Shown piece after piece: positions 1-8,927 of a stretch of DNA of 24,413 nt (position 1 is its first letter; each line of letters opens with the position of its first letter). The notes under the pieces are model-generated. The model worked only from the letters and a program-made list of their open reading frames with translations. It ran no database searches and was not told the origin of the DNA. The DNA lies in NCBI GenBank assembly GCA_934486495.1, contig CAKSPW010000034.1, positions 1 to 24,413 on the forward strand, written 5' to 3'. The position numbers and the translations under genes are program-made. This DNA is from an uncultured Clostridia bacterium (GTDB lineage Bacteria; Bacillota; Clostridia; UBA1381).

Positions 1-9
1 GTTGAAGAC

Positions 10-18
10 TTATCCACA
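10..18 (+). other. Isolated DnaA-box-like 9-mer
   Basis: The 9-mer TTATCCACA matches the DnaA-box consensus exactly. It stands alone at the window edge with no cluster of similar boxes and no dnaA or dnaN gene in view, so it may be chance. No gene is recognised in bases 1-110. Confidence 0.2.
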
Positions 19-110
19 TTCCCACATCATTTTATGATTGAGCAGCGATGATGTTTTTATACGAGAAGCAGTGAAGGATTCTTTTTCGGAATCGCTCAAA
101 GTTTTTATTC

Positions 111-136
111 TAACCGCTACGTTAATGTAACGGTTA
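111..136. promoter_or_regulatory. Inverted repeat upstream of the WYL regulator promoter (candidate operator)
   Basis: TAACCGCTAC (111-120) and GTAACGGTTA (127-136) are near-perfect inverted arms with one mismatch, separated by 6 bp. The repeat ends 4 bp before the -35 box at 141. Its place next to a regulator's own promoter suggests an operator for autoregulation. The binding protein is inferred, not shown. Confidence 0.45.
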
Positions 137-140
137 AATG

Positions 141-169
141 TTGACATTTGATGAATTATATGCTATAAT
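141..169 (+). promoter_or_regulatory. Consensus housekeeping promoter for the WYL regulator and probably the cas operon
   Basis: TTGACA (141-146) and TATAAT (164-169) are both exact consensus boxes with an ideal 17-bp spacer. Transcription would begin near 176, leaving a short leader before the TTG start at 211. No comparable promoter is visible in the 49 bp between the regulator and cas3, so this promoter may serve the whole cas operon. Confidence 0.8.
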
Positions 170-210
170 CTGATTAAAATTATATTTATATCTTTTCGGA
201 GGTGTATATT

Positions 211-1206
211 TTGGCTGATAATCCGTATACAGGCATTAGAAAAATCAAGCTTATAAAGCTTTATGAAATATTGCAAAGGGAGAGCGATGAGCAGCACCCG
301 CTATCGGCAATTGAGTTATCAAAGAAGCTTACCGAAATTAATATTCCGTGTAATTCCGAAGTGGTGAAAAGAGATATAAAGGTTTTAAATTCGAGCGGTT
401 TTGAGGTTATGAGCGTTATGGTTGGGCATGAGAAGGCTTTTTATATGGCCGATCGGGCATTTAGTGTGCCGGAGCTGAAAATACTCATAGATGCGGTGCA
501 GGCGGCAAGCTTTATAACTGAGAAGAAAACGAAGGAATTAACGTCAAAAATTGCGTCGCTGGGTGGTGGATTTAGGGCGGATATACTGGAGAATAATATT
601 ATATGTTTTAATACGAGAAAGCATAGTAATGAAACGATTTATTATATAGTAGAAACCTTGGAGCAAGCATTGTTAAATAAAAACAAAGTGTCATTTTATT
701 ACTTTGATTTGGACGAGAACGGCGATCAAGTATACAGAAAAGATAAGAAGCTGTATGTGGTTAATCCTATGGCGCTTATCTATCATGAAGATAATTACTA
801 TCTTATGACATATAACACCAAGCACGCGAGTGTTGCAAATTATCGTGTTGACAGAATGAAGCAGGTAGAAATAGAGGAAGAATCTATTGATGTTGAGACG
901 GAAAATGAACTTAAGAAAATAGATGTAGGGGAATATACCGAGCGGGTATTTAAGATGTACGGCGGTGATGGCGTAAGGGTAACACTTCAATTTACAAATG
1001 ATTTGATTGGAGTGATATACGATAAATTCGGTGAAAAAGTAAATATGACAAGAACGGGTGAAGATACACTTGTTGCAAAAGTGGAAGTGCAGGTAAGCCC
1101 GACATTTTTCGGATGGCTGTTTCAGTTTGAGGATAAGATGAGGATCTTATCGCCTAAGAGCTTGATAGCAGAGTATAATAAGAGATTGGATAAATCAAAA
1201 GGTTAA
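211..1206 (+). CDS. WYL-domain transcriptional regulator of the I-C locus
   Basis: A 331-residue protein with an N-terminal winged-helix-like region (about residues 7-70, with KLIKLYEILQRESDE) and a central WYL domain (about 135-225). The WYL signature is seen in NPMALIYHEDNYYLMTYN and YRVDRMKQ. A C-terminal WCX-like segment runs to the end. WYL proteins are ligand-responsive DNA-binding regulators often found beside CRISPR-Cas loci. The TTG start at 211 is preferred because GGAGGT (198-203) sits 7 nt before it; an in-frame GTG at 202 overlaps that ribosome site. cas3 follows 49 nt downstream on the same strand, and the inverted repeat at 111-136 suggests self-regulation. Whether it represses or activates cas genes cannot be read from the sequence. 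Confidence 0.85.
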   Translation: MADNPYTGIRKIKLIKLYEILQRESDEQHPLSAIELSKKLTEINIPCNSEVVKRDIKVLNSSGFEVMSVMVGHEKAFYMADRAFSVPELKILIDAVQAASFITEKKTKELTSKIASLGGGFRADILENNIICFNTRKHSNETIYYIVETLEQALLNKNKVSFYYFDLDENGDQVYRKDKKLYVVNPMALIYHEDNYYLMTYNTKHASVANYRVDRMKQVEIEEESIDVETENELKKIDVGEYTERVFKMYGGDGVRVTLQFTNDLIGVIYDKFGEKVNMTRTGEDTLVAKVEVQVSPTFFGWLFQFEDKMRILSPKSLIAEYNKRLDKSKG

Positions 1207-1255
1207 TAAAAACGAATTCGACGGCAAGACACAAATATAAAAGGCGGTAAATTAA

Positions 1256-3631
1256 ATGGAATTTATAGCACACATTAATAATTGCGGAGAGATCCAATCA
1301 GTCGAAGAACACTGTGTAAATGTTGCAAATCGAGCAAAGGATTCCCTGTGCCGAAACAATCTTTCAAGCACCGGTTATTTATGAGGTATTTTGCATGATT
1401 TGGGTAAAATGCATCCGAAATTCACAAATTATATCGAAAAATCCGCAAATGGAGAGGCAGTGCAAAAAGGGTCGGTAATTCATACCTTTGCGGCAGTAAA
1501 GTGTATTTTGGAAAAATATCATACTGCTTTTAACAGGCAAAACCAAAACGATGACAGCCCATACCGCGATTTGGTTGCGGAGATTATAGCGGTTGTTGCC
1601 ACGAGCCATCATGGTTTAGTGGATTGCTATAATGAAGATGGCAGATCTGAGTTTAAATATCGGTTAGAAAAACAGCCGAAATATGATTCAGATGCTTGCG
1701 TAAACTTCAATAATTCCAAATTGACAAAAAACGAAGATTTAGACATCCTTTTCAGTGAGGCATGCAATGAGCTCCGGACAGTATTTGAAAAAATAACGGA
1801 AATACCGAATGACGAAGAAAAATATAATGATGAAGTTTGTTTTTATTTAGGCTTTGTTGTGAGGTTTTTAATATCAGCGCTAATTGATGCAGACAGAACG
1901 GATACTGCTGAATTTATGGAGAAACGTAAGCATACAAGTACAGTTTTTGATTGCGATAAATTTATCGAAAATCTCAATATTTATATGAGCGATTTTAAAA
2001 GTGATACTCCTCTTAATAAAGCCCGGACTGAATTATCGAGTATTTGCAAGAAAAAAGCATCGTTAAAAGACAAAATATTTAGGCTCAATATGCCTACGGG
2101 GTCGGGTAAAACTCTTTCGTCGTTGAGATTTGCGCTGAATTATGCAAAGAACAATGACAAAAAGCGCATTATTTTTGTCGCTCCGCTGTTGTCTATTATC
2201 GACCAAAATGCGCAAATAATTCGCAGGGCAATAAACGACGATGACAGTATTTTGGAGCATCATTCAAATGTTGTAAAGGATAGATACTCCGATGAGTTCG
2301 ATGAAATGGAATTATTAATGCAGAATTGGGATGCGCCAATTATTATTACAACCCTTGTGCAATTTCTGAATGTTTTGTTTTCAGGGCAAACATCAGCAAT
2401 ACGCAGACTTCACTCATTGTCAAACAGTGTTGTCGTAATTGATGAGGTACAATCAATACCAAATAACTTACTGTCGTTATTTAATCTTGCGGTAAATATT
2501 TTAAGTGAGGTATTCGATGTTGCTTTTGTCTTTAGCTCTGCAACACAACCGGAATTTAGCAGCGTAGAACATTCTATGATTGACAAAACAGTTGATATAA
2601 TAGAGCCTAATATTTTAAAAGAGTATGATAATGTTTTTAAACGTACAAATATAAAATATAAGGGAGAGAAGCAAAAAAACGAAATAATTGATTTTGCGCT
2701 TAAAAAGCTAAACGAGGTTAACAGTTTATTGATTGTTTGTAACACCAAGGCTGAGGCGGCAGAGTTATTTGATGAAATAAGTTGTGAATTTAAAGACTGT
2801 TATCATTTGTCCGCCTCAATGTGCCCGAGGCATCGGTTGGATACAATTGAAACAATAAACAATCGGTTAAAAAACGGCAAGCGAACGGTGTGTATCTCCA
2901 CGCAGGTTATTGAGGCAGGAATAGACATTTCATTTGATTGTGTTTTTCGTATAATCACAGGTTTGGATAGCATTATTCAAGCCGCCGGACGATGTAATCG
3001 AAACGGTGAATTCGGTACGGCTAGTGATGTTTATGTCATAGGTATGCGGGGTGAGAAGCTGCATAATCTCACAACAATTAAGACGGCGCAAGATGCTATG
3101 TATGAACTTGTATGTGATGAAACAAAGGAAGACTTAAATTCACCTGAAACAATAAAAGCATATTACGAAATTTTGTATAAGAAATTCGACTCGAGAGAAA
3201 CTGAATTTCCGATACGCACGAATTCTATTAATACAACAATATTTAAATTGTTGTCGGCCAATGAAGATTTTTCAAAAAATGAATATTCGATTAATCAGGC
3301 ATTCAAGCTTGCCGGCTCGCTGTTTTCGGTGTTTGAGGAATTTCAGAACAGTATTGTTGTACCGTACGGCGAAGGTGAAAAAATCATAAGTGAGCTGTGT
3401 TCAGCAAAGGCAAGTGCTGACATTAATTATAAACTTGAGCTTGTGAATAAAGCAAAGCTGTATTTAATATCTGTTTTTGATACAACTTTAACTGAGTTAA
3501 CAAAATCCGATGCAATATATGAAATTTGCAACGGTAGCATAAAAGTCTTGAAAAAAGAATTTTATAGTGAAAAATTAGGATTAAATTTAAAAATGAAAGG
3601 AGATTCGACATGCAACATCCTAATATTGTAA
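1256..3631 (+). pseudogene. cas3: cas3, type I-C nuclease-helicase, interrupted by an in-frame TGA at codon 43
   Basis: Cas3 is the HD nuclease and SF2 helicase that degrades DNA marked by Cascade. From ATG 1256 (AGGCGG site about 9 nt upstream) the frame opens with a normal Cas3 beginning (MEFIAHINNCGEIQSVEEH), then meets TGA at 1382-1384. It continues in the same frame for 748 codons to TAA 3629-3631. The first HD-domain His (codon 19) lies before the stop. The HD motif (LHDLGK), the HH pair (ATSHHG) and LIDADRTDT lie after it. Numbered from TTG 1391, the helicase shows Walker A MPTGSGKT at 234-241, DEVQ at 351-354 and QAAGRCNRNGE. Reinitiation at TTG 1391 or ATG 1409 could make helicase with a damaged HD domain. 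A sequencing error is the main alternative. The 3' end overlaps cas5 by 22 nt. Confidence 0.85.
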
Positions 3632-4338
3632 CCTTTAAGGTTTATGGAGATTATGCATTATTCTCAGATCCGATTATGAGGGTCGGAGGCGAAAAATGTA
3701 CTTATCATGTTCCTACCTATGAAGCTTTAAAGGGGATAATTTCGTCGGTTTACTGGAAGCCCACCATTGTTTGGTATATAGACAAGGTAAGGGTTATGAA
3801 CCAAATACAAACGGAGGTGAAAGGAGTAAAACCGATAAAGTTTAGCGATAATAAAAACGAATTGGCATATTACACTTATCTGAAAGATTGCTGTTATCAG
3901 GTTCAAGCCCATTTTGAATGGAACGAGTCACGACCGGAGCTTGAACAAGACAGAAACGAAAACAAGCATCATGAAATTGCCAAAAGAATGATTTCCCGAG
4001 GTGGAAGGCGTGATATTTTCTTGGGCACAAGGGAATGTCAGGGCTATGTAGAGCCTTGTGAATTCGGAGAGGGTGAGGGTTTTTATGATTCGCTCGAACA
4101 ATTGCATTTTGACTTGATGTATCATGGCATTACATATCCGGATGAAGCTCGAAACGAAGGAACAGATCCATCAAGAATGACGGTTAACTTATGGAGATGT
4201 GTCATGAAAAAAGGTGTGATAGAATTTATTAGACCAAGGGATTGTATACATAAGGACTCAAGACAAATGAAAATGAAGATTTTCGGCAATGAACAAAACA
4301 ATTTCGTAGGATTAAATGAATTTGAAAAGGAGGGTTAA
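3610..4338 (+). CDS. cas5c: Cas5c (Cas5d), crRNA-processing endoribonuclease and Cascade subunit
   Basis: A 242-residue protein of normal family length. In type I-C, Cas5 replaces Cas6: it cuts the pre-crRNA in the repeat and then holds the 5' handle in Cascade. The N-terminal RAMP fold is suggested by VTFKVYGDYALFSDPIMRVGG. The tyrosine in SVYWKP (Y48) and the Lys-His in NENKHHEIAKR (K119, H120) sit where the catalytic Tyr, Lys and His of characterised Cas5d enzymes lie; this match is from memory of the family. AAAGGAGA precedes ATG 3610 by about 6 nt. The start is inside the 3' end of cas3. No cas6 is present, as expected for I-C. Confidence 0.93.
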   Translation: MQHPNIVTFKVYGDYALFSDPIMRVGGEKCTYHVPTYEALKGIISSVYWKPTIVWYIDKVRVMNQIQTEVKGVKPIKFSDNKNELAYYTYLKDCCYQVQAHFEWNESRPELEQDRNENKHHEIAKRMISRGGRRDIFLGTRECQGYVEPCEFGEGEGFYDSLEQLHFDLMYHGITYPDEARNEGTDPSRMTVNLWRCVMKKGVIEFIRPRDCIHKDSRQMKMKIFGNEQNNFVGLNEFEKEG

Positions 4339-4339
4339 T

Positions 4340-6106
4340 GTGGGACTGTTTCAAAAAGCATATCAAACGTATGAAACCTTAATAAATATGCCTCCGAATG
4401 AAATGGCGACTTATAAGGAACCGTTGGCACCTATGTGCCACATGATAGCGGAGCCTAAAATAGAAATAACCATTGATAATTCGGGCGAATTTATCAGGGC
4501 AGTGGAATGGCCGAGCAATAACGGGAAAATAGCAATACCGGTCACTGTCGAATCTGCTAACAGATCTTCAGCTCCATCACCACATATACTGTGTGATAAC
4601 GTGGGGTATTTAGCGCCGAATGTGAAAGAAAAGCATGAACTTTATGTAAATCAACTTGAATTGCTTCAGGATATTCATCCGTTTTTTAAGTCGGTTTTGA
4701 ACTATATCAAAAAAGGAAGTATTTTAGAAGATTTAAAAAAGAGCGATTTGTATAATGGTGATTTCAAAAAGATTGAGTCGAGTATTGTTTGCTGGCGGGT
4801 AATTGGTATTAAAGATGAACAGGCAGAGTGCTGGAATAACGAAAACCTGAAAGAAAAGTATTGTAAATACTTTATGGAGAATTTATTAAAAAAACTTCCC
4901 CAAAATGTTTGCATGGTAACAGGAGATAAAACGTTTATTTTGCCTAAGCACTTAAAGGGGGTTTTTTCTTTTAATGGAAATGCTAAAATCATTTCATGTA
5001 ACGACTATACTGATTTTACCTTTAGAGGAAGATTTAAGGAGCAAAATGAGGCAATGACCGTTAGCTATGAAGCTTCTCAAAAATCGCATAATGCTCTGAA
5101 ATGGCTGATTGCAAACGACAGTATAATCAGTGGCGGTCGGGCATTTATTTGCTGGAATCCACATGGTAAGGTTTTGCCGAAGATTAATAATCCTTTGCTA
5201 AAGGAATCTTCCAAAATTCTTCCGGGAACGTATAAAAAAGAATTGCGAAGTGCAATAGAGAATAATTACAATTTAACTGCCAACGATGACGTTGTAATTG
5301 CTGCTTTTGATGCAGCAACTACCGGTCGGCTTTCTGTGACATATTATAATGAGTTGTGCGGCTCGGATTTTTTAGCCAGGCTTTTATATTGGGATGAAAC
5401 TTGCATATATAACGATGTGTCGAAGGGGGTGAGATCACCATCGTTGTATGATATAATACTGTACGCATACGGTCAGCCGTCAGAAATAAAAATTGTTTTG
5501 GACGACAAGATTATAGCACCCAATATGCAAAGACTTATTAACTGCAAAATAAACAAAGAGCGATTCCCGACGGATATAAAAAATGCGCTCGTTTTAAAAG
5601 CGTCGAACTTAGTTCTATACAAAAAGGTACAAAGACGAGGATTATTGTCAACCACAGTTGCCGTGTTGAATAAGTATCGCAATGATTTATGTAAGGAGGA
5701 AGCATGTATGGCTTTAGAAAAAGACAAAAAGGATATCAGTTACCAATATGGTCGTTTGTTGGCAATATTGGAAAAAATCGAGGAGGACACATATGATAGC
5801 GATAAAGAGCGTGAAACAAATGCAATCAGACTTCAGTCGGCATTTGTACAGCGACCGCTGCAAACTTCAAGGATAATTATCGAGCAGTTAAAAAATGCGT
5901 ATTACCCAAAATTAAGCATGGGGAGTAAAGTGTTTTACGAAAATCAGATTGCGAGTATTTTTGAAGTGATTTCTTCATTCGATGATTCCATGCAAAAACA
6001 AAAGTTAAATGACAGTTATTTGCTTGGATATTATTTGCAGCGTAATTGGCTATGGTCAAAAAAAGAAGATAAAGAAGACGTAAATACAGTTGAGGAGGAA
6101 AACTAA
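4340..6106 (+). CDS. cas8c: Cas8c, large subunit of I-C Cascade
   Basis: A 588-residue protein of the Csd1/Cas8c family, the large Cascade subunit that recognises the PAM and helps open target DNA. It starts MGLFQKAYQTYETL, the usual Cas8c opening, and carries the family-like stretches KSHNALKWLIAND, GRAFICWNPHGK and FDAATTGRLSVTYYNEL. The GTG at 4340 is chosen because AGGAGG (4328-4333) lies 6 nt before it; the in-frame ATG at 4316 is upstream of that site. It begins 1 nt after cas5c and ends 1 nt before cas7c. The last 132 codons appear to be translated a second time as Cas11c from ATG 5708. Confidence 0.93.
   Translation: MGLFQKAYQTYETLINMPPNEMATYKEPLAPMCHMIAEPKIEITIDNSGEFIRAVEWPSNNGKIAIPVTVESANRSSAPSPHILCDNVGYLAPNVKEKHELYVNQLELLQDIHPFFKSVLNYIKKGSILEDLKKSDLYNGDFKKIESSIVCWRVIGIKDEQAECWNNENLKEKYCKYFMENLLKKLPQNVCMVTGDKTFILPKHLKGVFSFNGNAKIISCNDYTDFTFRGRFKEQNEAMTVSYEASQKSHNALKWLIANDSIISGGRAFICWNPHGKVLPKINNPLLKESSKILPGTYKKELRSAIENNYNLTANDDVVIAAFDAATTGRLSVTYYNELCGSDFLARLLYWDETCIYNDVSKGVRSPSLYDIILYAYGQPSEIKIVLDDKIIAPNMQRLINCKINKERFPTDIKNALVLKASNLVLYKKVQRRGLLSTTVAVLNKYRNDLCKEEACMALEKDKKDISYQYGRLLAILEKIEEDTYDSDKERETNAIRLQSAFVQRPLQTSRIIIEQLKNAYYPKLSMGSKVFYENQIASIFEVISSFDDSMQKQKLNDSYLLGYYLQRNWLWSKKEDKEDVNTVEEEN
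5693..5700 (+). promoter_or_regulatory. Internal ribosome binding site within cas8c
   Basis: AAGGAGGA is a near-perfect anti-16S match inside the cas8c coding sequence. The in-frame ATG at 5708 begins 8 nt after GGAGG. It is the expected signal for independent translation of the I-C small subunit. Confidence 0.75.
5708..6106 (+). CDS. cas11c: Cas11c, Cascade small subunit translated from within cas8c
   Basis: The frame from ATG 5708 to the cas8c stop encodes 132 residues, starting MALEKDKKDISYQYGRLL, mostly charged and probably helical as expected for a Cas11 small subunit. Published work on type I-C systems showed that the small subunit is made from an internal start in cas8c and is needed for a complete Cascade. 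The internal AAGGAGGA site and the size of about 15 kDa fit that model. An out-of-frame ATG at 5704 lies only 4 nt from the site and would give 30 residues, so it is less likely. Expression is inferred. Confidence 0.75.
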   Translation: MALEKDKKDISYQYGRLLAILEKIEEDTYDSDKERETNAIRLQSAFVQRPLQTSRIIIEQLKNAYYPKLSMGSKVFYENQIASIFEVISSFDDSMQKQKLNDSYLLGYYLQRNWLWSKKEDKEDVNTVEEEN

Positions 6107-6107
6107 T

Positions 6108-6947
6108 ATGGCTATACTAAATAATAAGATTGATTTTGTTGCATTTGTTTCGGTAAAAAATGCGAATGCAAACGGAGACCCTTTGAACGGGAACAGACCT
6201 CGTACGGATTATAACGGATTTGGCGAGATATCGGATGTGTGCATTAAGCGTAAAATCAGAAATCGATTACAGGATATGGGTGAGAAAATTTTTGTGCAAT
6301 CGGCTGAGAGAGCCGATGACGGTTGCACCAGCTTAAGCAATCGAGCAGGCGATTTGCTTAAGGAAAAGAATGCTGATGCTTTAGCAAAGTCTGCTTGTAA
6401 CACATGGTTTGACGTAAGAGCTTTCGGACAGGTGTTTGCATTTAAGGGAAGCAGTGTTTCGGTTGGCGTTCGTGGACCTGTTTCAATTCATCAGGCAACA
6501 AGCATTACGCCGGTTGATGTATATTCAATGCAGATAACAAAAAGCGTAAACGGCGAGGAAGTCAAACCCGGGGCAAAGGCTTCTGATACTATGGGTACAA
6601 AACATTTTGTTCGCTATGGTTTATATAAGGTTAAGGGATCTATAAACGTTCAATTGGCAGAAAAAACAGGCTTTACCGAAGAAGATGCTGAAAAGATTAA
6701 AGAAGCAATACGAACGCTTTTTGTAAATGATTCTTCATCTGCTCGTCCCGATGGTTCTATGGAGGTTGTTAAATTATATTGGTTTAAACATAATTGTAAG
6801 GATGGTCAATATTCGTCTGCGGAGATTCACAGAAGCGTTACCGCAACGCTTAAAGACGGTGTTCAAATGCCCTCAAGTGTTGATGATTATACAATAAACT
6901 GTGAGTCTTTAGAAGGACTTGCTCCTGAGGTGATTGATGGAGTATGA
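6108..6947 (+). CDS. cas7c: Cas7c (Csd2), Cascade backbone subunit
   Basis: A 279-residue RAMP protein that polymerises along the crRNA spacer to form the Cascade backbone. The N-terminal segment KIDFVAFVSVKNANANGDP and the following NGNRPRTDYNGFGEISDVCIKRK are typical of Csd2/Cas7c. FGQVFAFKGSSVSVGVRGPVS and MGTKHFVRYGLY are further family-like parts. ATG 6108 is preferred over an in-frame TTG at 6090 because GAGGAGG (6092-6098) lies 9 nt before it. It starts 1 nt after cas8c, and its last 11 nt overlap cas4. Confidence 0.94.
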   Translation: MAILNNKIDFVAFVSVKNANANGDPLNGNRPRTDYNGFGEISDVCIKRKIRNRLQDMGEKIFVQSAERADDGCTSLSNRAGDLLKEKNADALAKSACNTWFDVRAFGQVFAFKGSSVSVGVRGPVSIHQATSITPVDVYSMQITKSVNGEEVKPGAKASDTMGTKHFVRYGLYKVKGSINVQLAEKTGFTEEDAEKIKEAIRTLFVNDSSSARPDGSMEVVKLYWFKHNCKDGQYSSAEIHRSVTATLKDGVQMPSSVDDYTINCESLEGLAPEVIDGV

Positions 6948-7602
6948 TGATGAACATCTCCTGCAATTGTCGGGTATACAGCACTTTCGATTTTGTCAAA
7001 GGCAGTGGGCTTTAATACATATTGACGGTGTATGGGCAGAAAACGAACGTACTGTTGCAGGAGCAATAGTACATGAAAACGCTCATGACAGCAAACGTAA
7101 GGAAACTCGCTGCGACCGAATTATCACCCGGGGAATGCGTGTTGTTTCACGTGATTTGGGGTTTAGCGGCGAATGTGACGTTGTTGAGTTTAAGCAAGAC
7201 GAAATAAACGGTATTTGCTTGCCTGGACATACAGGCAAGTACGTTCCGTATCCTATTGAATACAAAAAGGGTTCTCCAAAAGAGAATAATTGTGATATTT
7301 TACAATTAGCGGCACAAGTGATGTGTTTGGAAGAAATGCTGTGCTGTAATATAAATGAGGGAGCATTGTTCTATTTCGAAACAAAACGCCGTTTATCTGT
7401 TGAAATCACGCCACAGCTGCGGCAGGAGGTGAAACAAATCGCTTTGCAGATGCATACCTTTATGGATAAAAAATATTTGCCGAAGCCGAAAAGGAAAAAA
7501 GCTTGTAATGCTTGTTCTTTAAATGAGATTTGTATGCCGGAATTAGAAAAGATTGTACCTGCGAGCGAATACAATAAGGAAGTGTTTGGGGGAATGATAT
7601 GA
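6937..7602 (+). CDS. cas4: Cas4, Fe-S RecB-like nuclease for spacer acquisition
   Basis: A 221-residue Cas4, which trims prespacer ends and sets PAM choice and orientation with Cas1-Cas2. RecB-type nuclease residues are visible: H46, D81 in SGECDVVEF, and E108 with K110 in PIEYKKG. Four cysteines for a [4Fe-4S] cluster are present: C20 in FRFCQRQW and C190, C193 and C199 near the C terminus (ACNACSLNEIC). ATG 6937 has a GAGG site 6 nt upstream and lies inside the end of cas7c. The stop TGA shares bases with the cas1 start (ATGA), implying translational coupling. Confidence 0.93.
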   Translation: MEYDDEHLLQLSGIQHFRFCQRQWALIHIDGVWAENERTVAGAIVHENAHDSKRKETRCDRIITRGMRVVSRDLGFSGECDVVEFKQDEINGICLPGHTGKYVPYPIEYKKGSPKENNCDILQLAAQVMCLEEMLCCNINEGALFYFETKRRLSVEITPQLRQEVKQIALQMHTFMDKKYLPKPKRKKACNACSLNEICMPELEKIVPASEYNKEVFGGMI

Positions 7603-8630
7603 AAACGATACAAAACACTTTATATATAACAATTCCCGATGCGTATATTTCTTTGGACGGTGAGAATGTTGTTGTTAAACAAAATAATAAAGTATTAAAT
7701 CAAACACCGTTACATTTGCTCAATGATATTGTTGTAATGAACTATGCCGGCATAACGCCGGCGCTGATGGGGAAATGTGCCGAAAAAAATATATTGGTTG
7801 TGTTTCTTACTCCGAATGGAAGATTTCTTTCCCGAACAATCGGCAAGTCATACGGAAATGTTGTTTTAAGAAGAGAGCAGTATCGCGTTTCGGATGATGA
7901 CAGCCGTTCACTTGCAATTGCAAAAAATATTATTTCTGCGAAAATTCTAAATAACACACAAGTTATTCGCAGAGCTATAAGCGATCACGGGGAACGCTTG
8001 GATATTCAAAAGTTCAACAAAGTGGCTGATGCATTGAAAGCATCATCAAAAAAGGCTTTTGAGGTTGACAATTTTGCGTCTTTGCGCGGAATAGAGGGCG
8101 AGTGCGCAGAATATTATTTTTCTGTTTTCGGATCACTTATATTGCGTGATGATAGGCGTTTTGTTTTTAAAAACAGAAATAGAAGACCACCACGTGATGC
8201 GGTGAATGCAATGTTATCGTTTGGGTATACTCTAATGACAAGTATTTGTACTTGTGCGTTGGAAACAGCAGGTTTAGACTCGTATGTAGGCATGCTCCAT
8301 ACGGATAGACCGGGGAGAGCATCATTATCATTAGATTTGTTGGAAGAATTTCGAGCCCCTTTTGTTGATAGATTTGTGCTTACCATGATTAATAAGCAAT
8401 ATCTTAAAGGTGATGATTTTATCGAATCCGAAACCGGTGCGGTTGTTTTTAGTGATGATGCAAAGAGGCGTTTTCTTTCGGAATGGCAAAAAAAGAAAAC
8501 GGAAATAGTAACTCATCCTTATCTTAAGGAAAAGATGCAATGGGGTATGATACCGTTTATGCAAGCAAAGCTGTTGGCAAGGTATATTCGGGGTGATATT
8601 GATGATTACCCACCTTTTGTATGGAGGTAG
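7599..8630 (+). CDS. cas1: Cas1, CRISPR integrase
   Basis: A 343-residue I-C-type Cas1, the metal-dependent integrase that inserts prespacers at the leader end of the array with Cas2. The catalytic glutamate is probably E166 in RGIEGECAEYYF. The catalytic histidine is H234 in GMLHTDRPGRASLSLDLLEE, followed by D246/E249 as the acidic partner. The N-terminal beta domain shows DIVVMNYAGITPALM. It starts in the ATGA overlap with cas4 and is followed 6 nt later by cas2. All active-site positions look intact, so adaptation should be possible even if cas3 is damaged. Confidence 0.95.
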   Translation: MKTIQNTLYITIPDAYISLDGENVVVKQNNKVLNQTPLHLLNDIVVMNYAGITPALMGKCAEKNILVVFLTPNGRFLSRTIGKSYGNVVLRREQYRVSDDDSRSLAIAKNIISAKILNNTQVIRRAISDHGERLDIQKFNKVADALKASSKKAFEVDNFASLRGIEGECAEYYFSVFGSLILRDDRRFVFKNRNRRPPRDAVNAMLSFGYTLMTSICTCALETAGLDSYVGMLHTDRPGRASLSLDLLEEFRAPFVDRFVLTMINKQYLKGDDFIESETGAVVFSDDAKRRFLSEWQKKKTEIVTHPYLKEKMQWGMIPFMQAKLLARYIRGDIDDYPPFVWR

Positions 8631-8636
8631 CGAGCT

Positions 8637-8927
8637 ATGTTGGTTTTAATTGCATACGATGTTTGCACAACTTCCAAAAAAGGAGTTAAACGTCTTGCCA
8701 AAGTAGCAAAAATTTGCGTTAATTATGGGCAAAGAGTTCAGAATTCGGTTTTTGAATGTAAGCTTGATGCAGCACAATTAAAATTTGTGAAACATGAATT
8801 GTTAAAAATCATAGACCCTGAAGCAGACAGTATAAGATTTTATAATCTGGGGGATAAATATAATTCCAAAATTGAACATTACGGGGTTTCGCCCGGTTAT
8901 GATCCCGGAGGCATACTGATGTTGTAG
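8637..8927 (+). CDS. cas2: Cas2, adaptation complex subunit
   Basis: A 96-residue protein of normal Cas2 length. Cas2 dimers bridge two Cas1 dimers in the integration complex. The ferredoxin-like fold begins LVLIAYDVCTTSKKG, with the conserved Asp at position 8, and continues through YGQRVQNSVFECKLD. GGAGGT (8623-8628) precedes ATG 8637 by 8 nt. It is the last cas gene; the leader and array follow directly. Confidence 0.95.
   Translation: MLVLIAYDVCTTSKKGVKRLAKVAKICVNYGQRVQNSVFECKLDAAQLKFVKHELLKIIDPEADSIRFYNLGDKYNSKIEHYGVSPGYDPGGILML

Noticed and set aside
10..18. DnaA box suggesting a replication origin
   Set aside because: It is a single 9-mer without a cluster, AT-rich unwinding region or origin genes.
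1382..1430. TGA in cas3 as a recoded codon (selenocysteine or alternative code)
   Set aside because: TGA ends several other genes in the window, no convincing SECIS-like hairpin follows, and Cas3 has no selenocysteine site.
5704..5796. Out-of-frame ATG at 5704 with a 30-residue frame after the internal ribosome site
   Set aside because: The spacing is only 4 nt and the frame resembles nothing; the in-frame ATG 5708 fits Cas11c.
5781..5876. AGGAGG at 5781-5786 followed by ATG 5793 inside cas8c
   Set aside because: It opens only a 27-residue out-of-frame ORF and the purines are explained by the Glu-Glu codons.
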